This document shows, piece after piece, positions 21,884 to 34,582 of a DNA stretch of 64,000 nucleotides. Each line of letters opens with the position of its first letter. The stretch's first letter is position 1. A model generated the notes under the pieces. It was not told the DNA's origin. It worked only from the letters and a program-made list of their open reading frames with translations, and did no database searches. Source of the stretch: Coturnix japonica (lineage: Eukaryota > Chordata > Aves > Galliformes > Phasianidae); NCBI RefSeq assembly GCF_001577835.2, contig NC_029519.1, positions 41,327,012-41,391,011 of the forward strand, read 5' to 3'. The translations under genes and the position numbers were made by a program.

Positions 21884-22110
21884 CCTTCCTTCTCCTCCTC
21901 CTCCTCCTCCTCACCTTCCTCCTCCTCCGGGCCGCGCCACCGCCCCAGCACCACCCCTGGAGGGCGGGCAACCCCAGCACCGCCCCGCAGCCGCCCGCTC
22001 CCAGTTTTCCCGATATGAAGTCACCCTCCATGAGAACGAGACCAACCAGATCGCATCGGCGCTGCCGTTCGGAAACACACCCACGGCTCTGCCGGAGCGG
22101 AAGCATCAGC
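21884..22110 (-). promoter_or_regulatory. HPSE: HPSE 5'UTR and CpG-rich promoter with GGA repeats
   Basis: GC-rich flank immediately upstream of the HPSE start codon. The transcript-sense strand carries repeated GGA triplets at 21888-21929, right up to the ATG. No TATA box recognised. Confidence 0.5.
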
Positions 22111-24130
22111 GACACTCCCCATAGCACCACGATCACCAGGATGCTTCCAATTCTGGGCTATGGCACGTGTCTACCCTTTGCGGGGTGAGCTGCAGCAGCT
22201 CCTTCATCCACCCCACGGGTGTTGCAGCAGCCACCCAGCCCTGCGACCGGGATGCTACATCTGGGATACAGTCCACAGACAGTAGATGGTGGGAACGATG
22301 GGTCTGGTGCTTGCTGGCACTTGGGGAGCGTGCAGCCTCTTGCAGCTGCAGAGTAGCACTACATTATCATTACATAGCAATTAGCATCACTTATTGGGGC
22401 ATATAAACATCCTGCAAGCAAAGGGAGATGAATACAGAAGCGTTTGTCACCCATAGAAGTACAAGCAGAGTGCTTCACTGGGAGCTACAGAGCAAGGGCA
22501 AGAGGGCCAGGACATGCCTAAAAACTCCTTCTTAGCACTGATGCTCCACACTGGCCTCATCCCACTGCCACCACACAGCCCTGCTGCTCCCCAGCCAGCG
22601 GTGCCAATGGCAGGCACACAGCAGGAGCTTATAGCAACAGCTTATAGCTTTCTGGGAATGTCTGCAGCCCAACCACGGAAGTGCTGAGCTATCACCAGCA
22701 GCAGCACCCCTGTTCTTCCTGAGCAACAACCAGCTGACTTGTATTTATGTGTGCAAAGGGAACACAGAAGGGAAGAATAAACAGTGCAAAAGGCCAAACG
22801 GCTCTTGTGGCATCACAGCATTTATGCAGACCAACAGAACTGGCCGTGTCGGATTAGTGTATAAAAGAAACCTCACTGAAATAAAACTCAGTTGCAAAAG
22901 TAGATTATGTACCTAAAATGAGGCTTCTTAAATAATTAAAACCACAGGCTGTGCTTCTCAAAGGCCTCCTGCATCATCTTCATGTCTCCTCACATTTTGT
23001 ACCACAAACCATTGATTTCAGAAGCCAGATAATGTATCTACAAACCAAAACAAAACCTTCACATGCTTTGTATTCATTACAACTTGCACCTCATGCCAGG
23101 CCTGTGAAAGTGATGAATGAAGCTTTCAGTCACAGGATGAGACCAGAACTGCCTACAGAGGGCCAGCTCACACTGCAGCACCTTTCCAGAACAGAGATCA
23201 CAGCAGCGAACCAGGCTGCAAGCCTCCCACCAGCCCCTTCTGGACACAGCTCTCTGCAAGCCACAAACAGAACCACGAGCAGTGAGAGAGGGTTGCAAGG
23301 ATTGCTCTTGGCCAGCAGGTTAGTGATCTGCTGTAGGGATCTATTGTGTTATTTGTAGAGGACTGATTCAGAAGTGTTTTCTGCTTGTTTCCAAAATCCC
23401 TCAGTATGAGGGTCCAAGAACATTTCAAGTGGAGTAACAGCTGAACAAACCAATAAGCCTTTAGAACAGCTGCTTAGGTGTTGTGTAGGAAAGAACTTAC
23501 AGTTCAAGTTCTTGGCCTCATTTAATACTCCAAATATTCAATTCCATTTATTAAAAATCCCAGTGCCACTAGGAAAGTAGGAGAATTAACCTTTTTAGAG
23601 GCATTTTTCCATCAAAAGGCAGCTAACAGATTTATTTGCTACTCAAGGATTCACTAAACAAAACAAGCTAATCAGCACTAAAATACCACTCACCATTTAT
23701 TTACCACCACCTTTTGCAGCAGAGACCATTTTAGAATGCAGACCCAACTGCGATTTGATCACTCCTGACATGAAGTGCTTTAATGTTACCATGTTTTACA
23801 TAGCAGTTTGAAAAAGGAGCTCACTGTGTCATGACTGAATGCTTAAGACATCTTTAAAGCTGCTTTTATGAAGCGTATCTCCTTGCTAGAGCTGCTCTCT
23901 TTCAGTAACTACTACAACCACCATTTACCTTTGTAGCCTCAGAAGTTGATATGGCTTCTAATATTGCCTTGAAATTCAAAAACCTTTTTATAACATTTAA
24001 ACCCAATCTGAAAGACTTTTACAGAGTCGTCCTTCGCAATTCTCTCCCCAGGCATCAACAGAGACAGAACAGTCATTTGGTGCCTGTAAGAAATACTTTC
24101 AATTCAAAATCCACACAAATACAATGTATA
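22111..24130. other. Spacer between HPSE and HELQ
   Basis: No exon, RNA gene or named repeat recognised. The short open frames are not conserved-looking. Confidence 0.4.
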
Positions 24131-24147
24131 CAAAAAGATAATAAATA

Positions 24148-24153
24148 TTTATT
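24148..24153 (-). terminator. HELQ: Candidate HELQ polyadenylation signal
   Basis: AATAAA on the minus strand about 100 bp beyond the HELQ stop codon. Confidence 0.6.
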
Positions 24154-24255
24154 ACATTTACAGCATGTGTATATAGGACAGAGGTAAAAACCTGAGACAC
24201 GCCCAGATATTTCAATTCATTATTATTTGTTTAATGACCGAGCTGGTCAGTACGT

Positions 24256-27200
24256 TTATGGGATATCTGTAGGTACTTTCAAGAGTTCCTCTACTTCTTC
24301 TTGTAAAGCTTCAGCTTTTTCAGTCAGCAGCATCTGTGAAAGCAATCAGATAATGAGGGAATTAAGACAATCACTTGCTATACTGTTAGGAAAGGAAAAT
24401 TGGTATTTAATCCAAGTTTGTATCTTGTCTTGAAAAATGAAACTAAACAATGCTGTTGCTCACAGGACTGCAGCACTCCAAGGACTAATATCTTATGTAT
24501 TATGCCAAGACCTTGAACTGTTTACTGTTCCAGATCAGCAACCAGAACATTTCTGGTCTTTGCTTCTCCAATGAAGAGAACTCTTTACTAACACATTCAT
24601 CCCGAGAAACAAAATTGGTTTAAGTAGTTTCTATTTGCCAATCATTCAAGTGCATTGAGGGCTGTAGTCACTGAATTCACTCCCCTTGTAATCATCTTAG
24701 CTAAATAACATGGTTAAGAAAATGAATTCACTGGATTAATACTGATCACTCTTGCCATTGCAAATATTCACAAATACCTTTATTTCTAAACCGAATCTTC
24801 CACTTTCTTTTAATGTTATTCGAATATTCACTTTTGAAACTGTGAACTCCTCAGGTAGTTTCTTTTAACATTCCTGCTTACCTTAGCAGACGAAACCATT
24901 TGCTTGGCTTGACGTCGTGACAAATGCTCAATCGTCTTCACCAGAGTTTCTGGATTTGCATTAGCTACATGTGCTAAAGTTTTGTACCCTGCGTTATAAA
25001 GCTGTTTAGCTCGTGCCTGCAAGCCAAAAATTGCGTTATATTGTTGTACGAGGCAGTAAGAATCCTCAGTCCTAATCTCTGCAACCATCTCAAAACATTT
25101 ATACGTGTATTTTTAATACTGATCCAGGCTCCCTTTGATTCACCTTGCACAAAGCTCTAAATTAGCAGGCAACTGCAGTGTTTTCACCGTTGCTGCAGCA
25201 GCAACCAGAAGGAGAACATGGCCGGCTCCAGCTCACATTTCCCCAACAGTCCCTGATACCCCAGACTGCTGTGAAGTACGATCCCAAATGTGGAATAAAA
25301 AACTAGCCTGGTCTTCCAGACTTCAGTGATAATAACATTTAGCATAAAAGTTTGCCTTTGTCCAAGATAGGTTTACTTACCTCTAGAACCCCTGCTACCT
25401 CCATGAGAGGAATGAGCTCTGTCTTAACACAGTATGTCAAGCGCTTGGTAAGTTCTGTCAGCAGGGCTTTATAAACCCAAAACTCCTCCAGCTCCTGCAG
25501 AGGCAAAGACAATTAAAAGTCAAACCAAAAGACAGTAAAAAAGTCACTGAAGAAAGACAGCAGGAAAGTGATTCTTGTTCGTAATTCTTCCAGCTTGTTG
25601 CAGAGTTGCATTTGTCACTCCTCAGCTAAGTCTGGGACAGTTCTGAAGGATGAAGAATGCATTATTTCAATGGAGAAAGAAACAAAGAACTAACCAAGGC
25701 AGCTCTTTTCTCACAGTGACATTATACAACCAGAAAGGCTCATCTCACAAAAACAAGCTCATAATTTTCCATCAACTGCATTTTATGACTGATCAATGAC
25801 CTCTTAGAGTAGGTATTCTTGCATTTTCTGTCCACCAAACTTACCGTTAACACAAGAAATATGCACCATCATACTGACATGCTTATCTTGACAATGTATG
25901 GTTACACACAGGAGAGGTGAAATGCAATGTATCCCTTAAGTTTAACGTAACAGAAGATAATTCCAACTTCTGCAAAACCAACCAAGAGAAGATACCAAGA
26001 GATATTTAACACTACCTCACAGAAATGAAGAACACACGAGGCAAATGAGGCAGCAGATGTAAGGAGATTCTGCACATAACCTCGGGACATGTTGAATTTC
26101 TCTGAGACGCTCCATATGTTGGTCTCTTTCAGTAGGGCATAGAGGACAAATGACAGGTAGAGCCTGTTCACAACAGCACTGTCCACATTCTAGGAATAAA
26201 ACAAATTAGAACTCAGTAGCAATCCCTGAGAAGTTCACAATTTCCTTCTCATTCTTCAAGGATTAAATCTTTACATCCCTGTTCCTTCACATCTCTAAAG
26301 CAGGTACATGTTAGACCCGAACACATTAAACATTCTGAAACAAGATGAGGTAAAAAAGTTAAGGTGTAAAAGAACAGTAATAATTAAATACTTTCAAGAA
26401 AGTTAATCCAGCATTTCTGAACAGTCAAATTCCAAGACTACACTGTTGTCTTAGGCATAAGAAATCTCCAGCCTACCTTTCTGATGGCTTGACCAGAAGC
26501 CTTTTTTGCAATAAAGCTCTCAGGTACTCCCACCATATCTGCTACTTTATGCTCTGCCGAACTCAGCTGGTTGAACTAAAGGAAGATTGATTACACTCAA
26601 AATCATTTCTACATAACAACTAATTAGAAATTAAATGTTACAAATCAGAACAGCTGCAGACAATGTATGTAATAGTATATTTAGCTCTACAAAGTAATTC
26701 ACATCAGATATGTTTAATACGCATACCACCTGCATACACAGCTTTATTATGAAGGTGCACACAGCATCACATTTCTCACCTCATTTGGTAATGAAGGTCA
26801 GTCTATATATAAAATTCAAGATGAATCAGTTAAAAACCCTGGAGAACTACCACTACCCATCAAATTGTTGAGTACCACGCTTTAACAACCCCAGTTATAC
26901 AAAGGTTAGTGCCATTATGCTCCTGTTTCTCACAAAGTGAACAAAATATCAATGCACAAGACAAATTAGGCTCCTGAGGTAAAGAAAAGCACTTTTGCCC
27001 TGTGACTGAAAACATTTAGCATCTTTACCTTTTCATCAAAACATTGTACTAATTACATTCTGTATGTATAAACACACTCAAAGCCCACTAAGCAGCATTA
27101 GTAAATGCCTTGATCAATGTTTGAAATACAAATCTCACCTGCCTCAAGTATAGCATCCAGTCTGGGCTGCAGTTGGAAACCATGTCATATGGAGTAGCCA

Positions 27201-30200
27201 GATAGACAAGATGAAGACTGCTCTCAAGAACCAGCCCTTCCAAGCCTTTCCTCAGCTCTTTGTAAAGAAGATTGCAGTACGACACATCTATAGACCCTAA
27301 AACAAGCATACAATGCTCAGCAATTTTAGGTAGGCACACAGAGTTTAGTGCATCAGATTCTCACATGCAGTCATCATTTTGCTTTTCCAGAAAAGTTTGT
27401 TGGCAGTGCAGTCTTAATCCAAGAGAAAAGTGCAGCCCAAATAATCATTGTCATCTATCATTACTGGTAAAAAGAAACTGCAATAAGTCTGCGATTGCTG
27501 ATTTCCACATACGTTTTGTGTTGCTTTTGGAACATTTGAATTATCTTCTTTTGAAGAAACTCTTGTAAGATTTACAGATTGAAGCTATCTCTCAGTTTCA
27601 TACAAATGCTTTCCTTGTCCTACATCTTTATGCTATGAGATGAAAAAAACCATACTTTCTGGTATACTTTTTACATTAGATTTGGACCACGTGTAAAATT
27701 ACTTCCTTTCCCCATCAGTCTCCTTGTAGGCTAAAAAAAATAACATTACTCACAATACCTACTCGTAAAAATGAGACTGCAATTTTCATTACAAACACTA
27801 AAGCAAATTAAGTCATTAATTTTAATACAGCTCTCTTTTGAGTCTTCTTGTGATTCATGTTCAAATTCATACCCATAACATTTCAGTCACACAATGCTTA
27901 CTCATACTTAATTTCAGTCCAACACATTATTTAGTAACTAAACTAGCACTGGGCAGGCTTTTTTTCAAAGCTTTTCAAAGAGAAGAGAGAAAACCACATT
28001 GAACTGAGGTACAGCTGAAATTAAAGTGTTTGTTGAAGAATAAAATCAATCTTACCTTTATATGTAGCTTTACCCAATAGTGTGATTGTTAGTGGACTTG
28101 CAGAATTCTGATCCTTCTCCATTATTTTTCCTTTTAAGAGTCCCTTTTCTATTAGATTTTGTAGCTCATCTCTAACGATCTCCGAGAGGCTCTTCTCTTT
28201 CAACAGCAGCTGCTGCTGGACACCCAGCAATGTATGGCACATAAAACTGTACACTTCCTCTTGGGTAACTGCAATCTGTATAAGATTTGGAAGTGATTAG
28301 CATTGCTCAAATGTGTCATGCATAAAAGAGCATGCTATTCAAAACAATTACTCAGACTATCATTTAAGTTGTTTATAGAGAGATAAATGACGAATAGAAT
28401 AGACAGCTGATCATAGATCTGATGGGACAGCATGTACACTTGTTTATTATCCTGGCTATTCTATTATGTTAATTTGTTTAGACTGTTACTAGCTTTTATA
28501 CTCAGAGTCTAGTATCAGAAATGGAAGTATTAAGACACTGGAGAAGGCAGACAGAACTTGGGCCTTGTCCACGCTGGAAAAGCATCACATTGTGTCATTA
28601 CTTTTTAAGTGAGAAAGATACTAGTCACAGTTTTGCACTCATCTGAAGGGAAGCTGTGCTGATATTAGCTAAGTTGGTTTTCCTACAGAATCAAGCAATA
28701 CAATATTTATTGCATCCCCCAAACACTTTAACTCTCATAATACTTAACCAATACCTTTAATCCAACCAGTGATAGCAACAGGTACTGCATTCCCTTGGTG
28801 AGCTCTGGCAGAAGATTGCTGTAACAATTCTCCAAAGGACTGGTTATTAAATCTCGAACCTAAAAGGTCCCAAGAAATATATTGGTAGATAAAAGTATTT
28901 ATGTAATAGTTTTAAAATGTTCTGAAGTATGGATACTTGTGATTCTGCTTATGAACACAGTATGCGTAAGCATCTAGCACTCATAGCTAATGGTGAAAAC
29001 AATCCATGCATGACCAAAGCAATTAACAGGTATTACACAAGTCAATTACTTCAAACAAATTCCACAGAAATTATGCTAAGGAGCTCATCTACTCCTCTTT
29101 ATCTCACCAGCTTAATCCAATGACTTAAACCAGCAACAGCTTCATAAAAGTTACCAAATGTTTGTCTTTTTCCTGCACTATGAGAATACTTTCACCAGCA
29201 TTGTCAATACCAGCTCGACCAGCTCTGCCAATCATTTGTTTATATTGATTCTTCTTCAGGAACTCACTAGCAACATAAGGAGCTCTTAAAATCACCCTGT
29301 AAAACAAAAAAGAATCATTAGCAAGCTGTGCTTCATATTAAATTACTATAGCTGTAATATCTTAAAAATGCTTCATGCTTTGCAACTAAGCTAACCAAAA
29401 TTAAGCATACTTGTTTCAAAACAAGTGTTTAACAAAACAACATTCAACGACTTCAAGTTTGAACCACAATCCATTTTAATTACTCATCAAACACAAACAA
29501 CGTTGACCCTGAGTCAGCAATGCTAAAAACAGACCACATTCCTCTGTTAGAGAAATAAAGTTATCTCCCCTCAGATGTGTTAATCAAATGCATACACACA
29601 AATCTGGATTCTTAGTCTTTGGTCTTAAAGACGACGGCAAGACATGCCATCAATACCGGTGTAACAGGTGCTTCTCATAAAATATATTTAAACATCACCT
29701 TCTAAAATAATTATTTTAGGATTTAAATGTTATTCTTGTGAAAGCATTTAAAAAGCATCATCACCTGCTCATTATTACTGAATACTGAAGAAATCTCACA
29801 GTGTAGTAAAAATTCCTTCATCCATTCAGGAAAGCGTTCCTCAGCCATGCATTCTGAGAGACTTAATACCAATACATTTTTCTTAGGTGATAACTTTACA
29901 GTTTTAATTCTGTTCTAAGCTCAGTGTGTTAAATTACTTCCTCCTGAAATTTCCAAGTATCAGCTGAAAGATACTTATTAGAGCTGTGATGTTTCCAATT
30001 TAAGGTTTATTATTATTATTTACAGTGCAAGAATGAAACAATGTAACATATCTGTTAACTAACCTTCTGGCTGGCAGGTTGACTCCAGCAGCTAACGTAG
30101 CTGTGCAAGCAAGAAGGCACAGGACACCTCTAGAATATGCTTCTTCTATACTCTTTCTTTCATCATTTGTAAGGCCACTATGGTGATAGGCAACACCAAA

Positions 30201-33200
30201 AGGAATTGTTTGCCTCAGAACAGGACAGATGCTTCCATTTCCAATATCCTTTAGGTTCTTAATTAGATCCTGTTTCTCTTTCTCCCTGTGAGCTCTGAAT
30301 TCTCTTTAGAGCAAAAAACATTGCTTCAGACTTTGATCAATTAATAATCACTTTACAAAAATTAAGGCAGACATAGCTTCTATATTTCTGTTCATTATCC
30401 ATTCCTGTAACTAAATGTGAGTTTGGATAAAGATTTGTTTTTGACAACTTTAAAATAGTGATACACAAGTAGAGACTGAAGTCACCCACAAGTGATTTCT
30501 TTTTTGTTGTTAAGAAACAAGGGTACAGAAGGCATCAAATATTGATTACGTGTATAAGGCACATTGAAGACAAGTGGGAAGGTCAATATCAGCTTATAGC
30601 GAAGCTTATAAACATGAAAATTGGTTCCAAGATTGGTGGCAGGGAAATTTGAATAATCAATGTAATTTCTTGCTAGACTATAACTATATCAAATCAGACT
30701 TTTATCCAGTCAAACAAATCTCAATTTCTTTTGTACATGCAGCTCAGTACAGTGTTTACATCCTTTAAGCAGAGGATACTTCATACTTCCATGTTCAACT
30801 AATGACATACGTGACCAAATATACAGGGCTATAGAGAAAATGTCTTTAAGTAGCTTGTGGAGATAAGTGCCAATAAGACAAGGTTAACTGCTTCTAATAT
30901 ACATTTATCATGCTTTTAAAATTTATTCTCTATCAGATTTGCTGAGCAAAGTTTATAAAACAGTTTACTAATAAGCCTTGAGCAGTTTTCTGTAATATAT
31001 CCAATTAACAGCTTCACATAATTCTGTACATTCAAAGCACACTTCACCCAGAAAAGCCACTACCATAATAGTTAAGATAAATCCCAAGTTCTAGCCAATA
31101 ATTCCATATATAATAATAATAATTAAATAACAAAACAGGAGATAAAACATACTTGTTCAGATACTTGCAAACCATTGTAGCCACATTTTCACAATTCTTT
31201 TTAGTGGGACAAAAGATTAGGCAGGAATATTTTGGAATAACTTCAGTAACCAGTGCAACGATGTGGTCAGGATCTGCTTTCTCCAGACTACTAGAATACT
31301 ATCAACAGATTGACAAACATCATTTTTTAAAGGTAGCATTTAATTCTTAAACTCAGCAAGTAAACTTTAAATTTAATTCTTAAACTCGGTACCTGCGCTC
31401 TGCCTTCACAGGTCATTCATTTGCATTAAGGTGACTTAAAAAACAAGAATGTGGGATGAACTTCTCCCAACCAAGTGCTTTACAGTTTACCAAAAGATTC
31501 AGCTCAGTATAGCTATATAAAAATCAAATACTTTTCTTCCTCCTCCTTAGTATCTTTACTATCACAGCAGCAATGGTGCTTGTGCTAGTTGCAGTATGCC
31601 ATCACCCACCACTCTTAACACTGAAGTGAATCCAAATAAGTGAGTCATAAGCTTATAACAATGAACATATGTTCTATTATTTAAGAGCAAAAAACAGCTC
31701 TTAAATATCCAAAGAGTTGAAGCAGTTAGTTCCCTGGAATTTTCAAGCCCACTTGAATGGGAGAATACTGAAAAGAAACAAGCCTCACCTACTTTAAGAG
31801 CAATATGAACATTAAAATACAGTTAAACATCTGATATTTAAAGGACCTTTTTCTCCCCGTTTGCTACTGTTTTTGCTATATGCATTACAAGTCAACTATG
31901 TAATTTCTTCTGTGAAAGCACTGCAAAGGCATCAGTGAATAATGATGTTTTATAATCATAGTTCAAAGAAACTTGGATCTTACCTTGAAATTAAGGAGAC
32001 GTGAAAAAGTAAAGCCATTTTCTGCTTTGCTGTCTACCTCGTAAATTGAATCTCTTATCTTTATGTATTCCTTTAACTCTACCTAGATTGATTTAAGCCA
32101 GAAACAATAGTCAAATTACCAAGATGAAGCCATTATTGATATGTAGCTGCTTTTATTGAGCATCATGCTTCACTTAGATACATGCATGCACTTTTAAAAA
32201 ATAGGTCTAATTATCTGCTCTGACAAAACAAATGTCTAATTAGCTACGAATACGCATCACTGCTCTTAAACAGTTCTCATGACTGAAGACCACCAGCTCA
32301 GATTCCAAGCGCATTACACAAACAGTAATGATTTATCACTAGTTCAGATAATGTAAGGACTTATGATGTATATACCACGGAAAAAGCTTTTGTTGGTACA
32401 ATTGCAAGCCTTAGCACGCACATTGGTTTAATTTTTAAAACATTGGGAAAGTAAACACACAGCCCATGTTGAAGGTCTGAACAGGGCTGTTATAACTTCA
32501 AAGTTTCTGGCATGTTCATGTAAGGCTTTTCTATCCTTGATAATTCTGTGATTCTGTGAAACAACGACTGTTCTACAGTATTTTGTGTACATACCGGTCT
32601 GAAATTTTTAGTATAATACTCTGCTTGCAGGAACTTTTGCAGGTCTCCAACATTATTTAAAGTTGCACTCATCCCAACAATATGTGTATTTTCTGTAAAA
32701 CACAAGTTGAAATGAGTTTATTTCCATGGTCACCATTTAAAACACTTTGCTCAGTATTTAATTCTTAAGCCAAGACAATACAGATCTAGAAATCAAAGCC
32801 AAGACTTCTCTCTACAGATGATCATAAAACAGTATTTTAGAGACTGACTTACTACTAGTGTAAAGAATTTTTGCAAGAGTCATTTCCAGCGTCGCTCCAC
32901 GACTTCCCTCACCAATCATATGCAACTGCAGACCAGAGGAGAAAGCAACCAAGTGTTATTACTGGGCTACAAATATTCCCACAAATACTACAGTTTATTT
33001 CTAAGTAATTTTGAGTTGAGTGTCTGTCAAGATTCCATCTAGAGTTCCACTTGGTAAAATGACTCACTAAGCTTCTTCCCTAAGTACTGCCTTAATTAAT
33101 ACGTATTTAAGAACCATAGGACAAAAGATCCAAGAATACAAGCAGCTCAAATTTGCATCCATTTCATTATATCACAAGTGTCAAGGAAATAGGATCCCTT

Positions 33201-34519
33201 GCAATGGCATGGAGATGAAGCAACATAAACTTACCTTGTTCAACTTATTGCTAAGAAACACTTGTTACAGAACCTAAACAAATCTTTTCTTAACAGGCAG
33301 GTGCCACCAGAAAAAGCCTAACTTATTTATTAAACCGTTTCACATTTAGAGGAGTTGTGCTTAAAAAAGGTCAGCCTGGAGCATTCCAAGAGTTGAACAT
33401 CCAATTTTACATGTTACACATGTGACTCAATCCCATAATTAACCTTTAGCAATACAACTTGGTTACATTACTAAAAAGCAGAGCAACAGGTAATTCTCAA
33501 TGAAATGTGACTTCATTTTCTCTTCAGTAGACCAGCCCCAAAATCCCAGGATACCAAATTCGGACACACAACACATATATGCAAAACCACATGTCAGACA
33601 ACTCAATATCACTTTCTAATTTTTATTACTTTATAGAGTCAAAGAAACAGTTAATTTACAATTAACCACGAACACGGTAGACATTGTGGTTGCAATGGTA
33701 ACAGGAGGACGGTTGGATGATCTTGTAGGTCCTTTCCAACCTTGTGATTCTCTATGTTAACACAGTCTACTGTGACAGAATATTTCAGTTGATGAATAAA
33801 AATAACATTCAACACAATGGGCATTGGTTGCAGTTGAGTTTTCTGCTCCCAAAGTACCAATGCAGTAACAAAGTTACTATTACTATAATACTATTACTAT
33901 TTGTGACACAATAAGTCCAGGAAACTAAACCAATGAAACAAACTAAAGCTATTTATGGAGAATCCTGTGACCTACCTCATCTACTACAACTAGACCGAGG
34001 TCATCAATCCTATCTGTTTCAATCAAAGAATTCACAAGAGCGTGTCCTTTTTCTATGGTAGCAATATAAAGTGATTTTTTTATTCTTCTCTTGATGGGTG
34101 GAAATCTTCCCTTACTTCCCGCATATTCTTCAACCAGGAAACCTAATTCTATCCCAAAGCTTGATAAAGCCCAAACCTGTAAAAACAAAGAACAAACAAA
34201 CAAAATCCAATATCAGTTGGTATTTCAGACCCGTCTTAACTACTCAACCACACATGTAGCCTGTCCACACCTAAATCAACTGCATATGGAAAGCAAAACA
34301 TCAACTATGACTGCTTTCCACAGCTGAAAAGCAAAAGTGTTCACAAACTTTATTGAGAGTGGTTTAACTTTTCTCTAACTTCACTGTGATCTAGTCAGAG
34401 TAGCATCTGTCTTTATTACAATAGTACTCTGCTACAAGGGTTGACAGCAAGACACTGTGTAAGAGCAAAAATACAGGTGACACTGCAGAATGCCATCATT
34501 TCAAGAACCTGCCCATTTA

Positions 34520-34582
<63 letters not shown>

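Noticed and set aside
21494-22018. 174-residue plus-strand open frame over HPSE exon 1
   Set aside because: It is antisense to the HPSE signal peptide and CpG-rich 5' region; its Gln and Ser runs are the reverse of CTG and GGA repeats.
31288-31298. Alternative acceptor CTAG at 31291 for HELQ exon 8
   Set aside because: It would put TAG in frame straight after the previous exon. The acceptor at 31299 gives [12 protein letters not shown] in phase with human HELQ.
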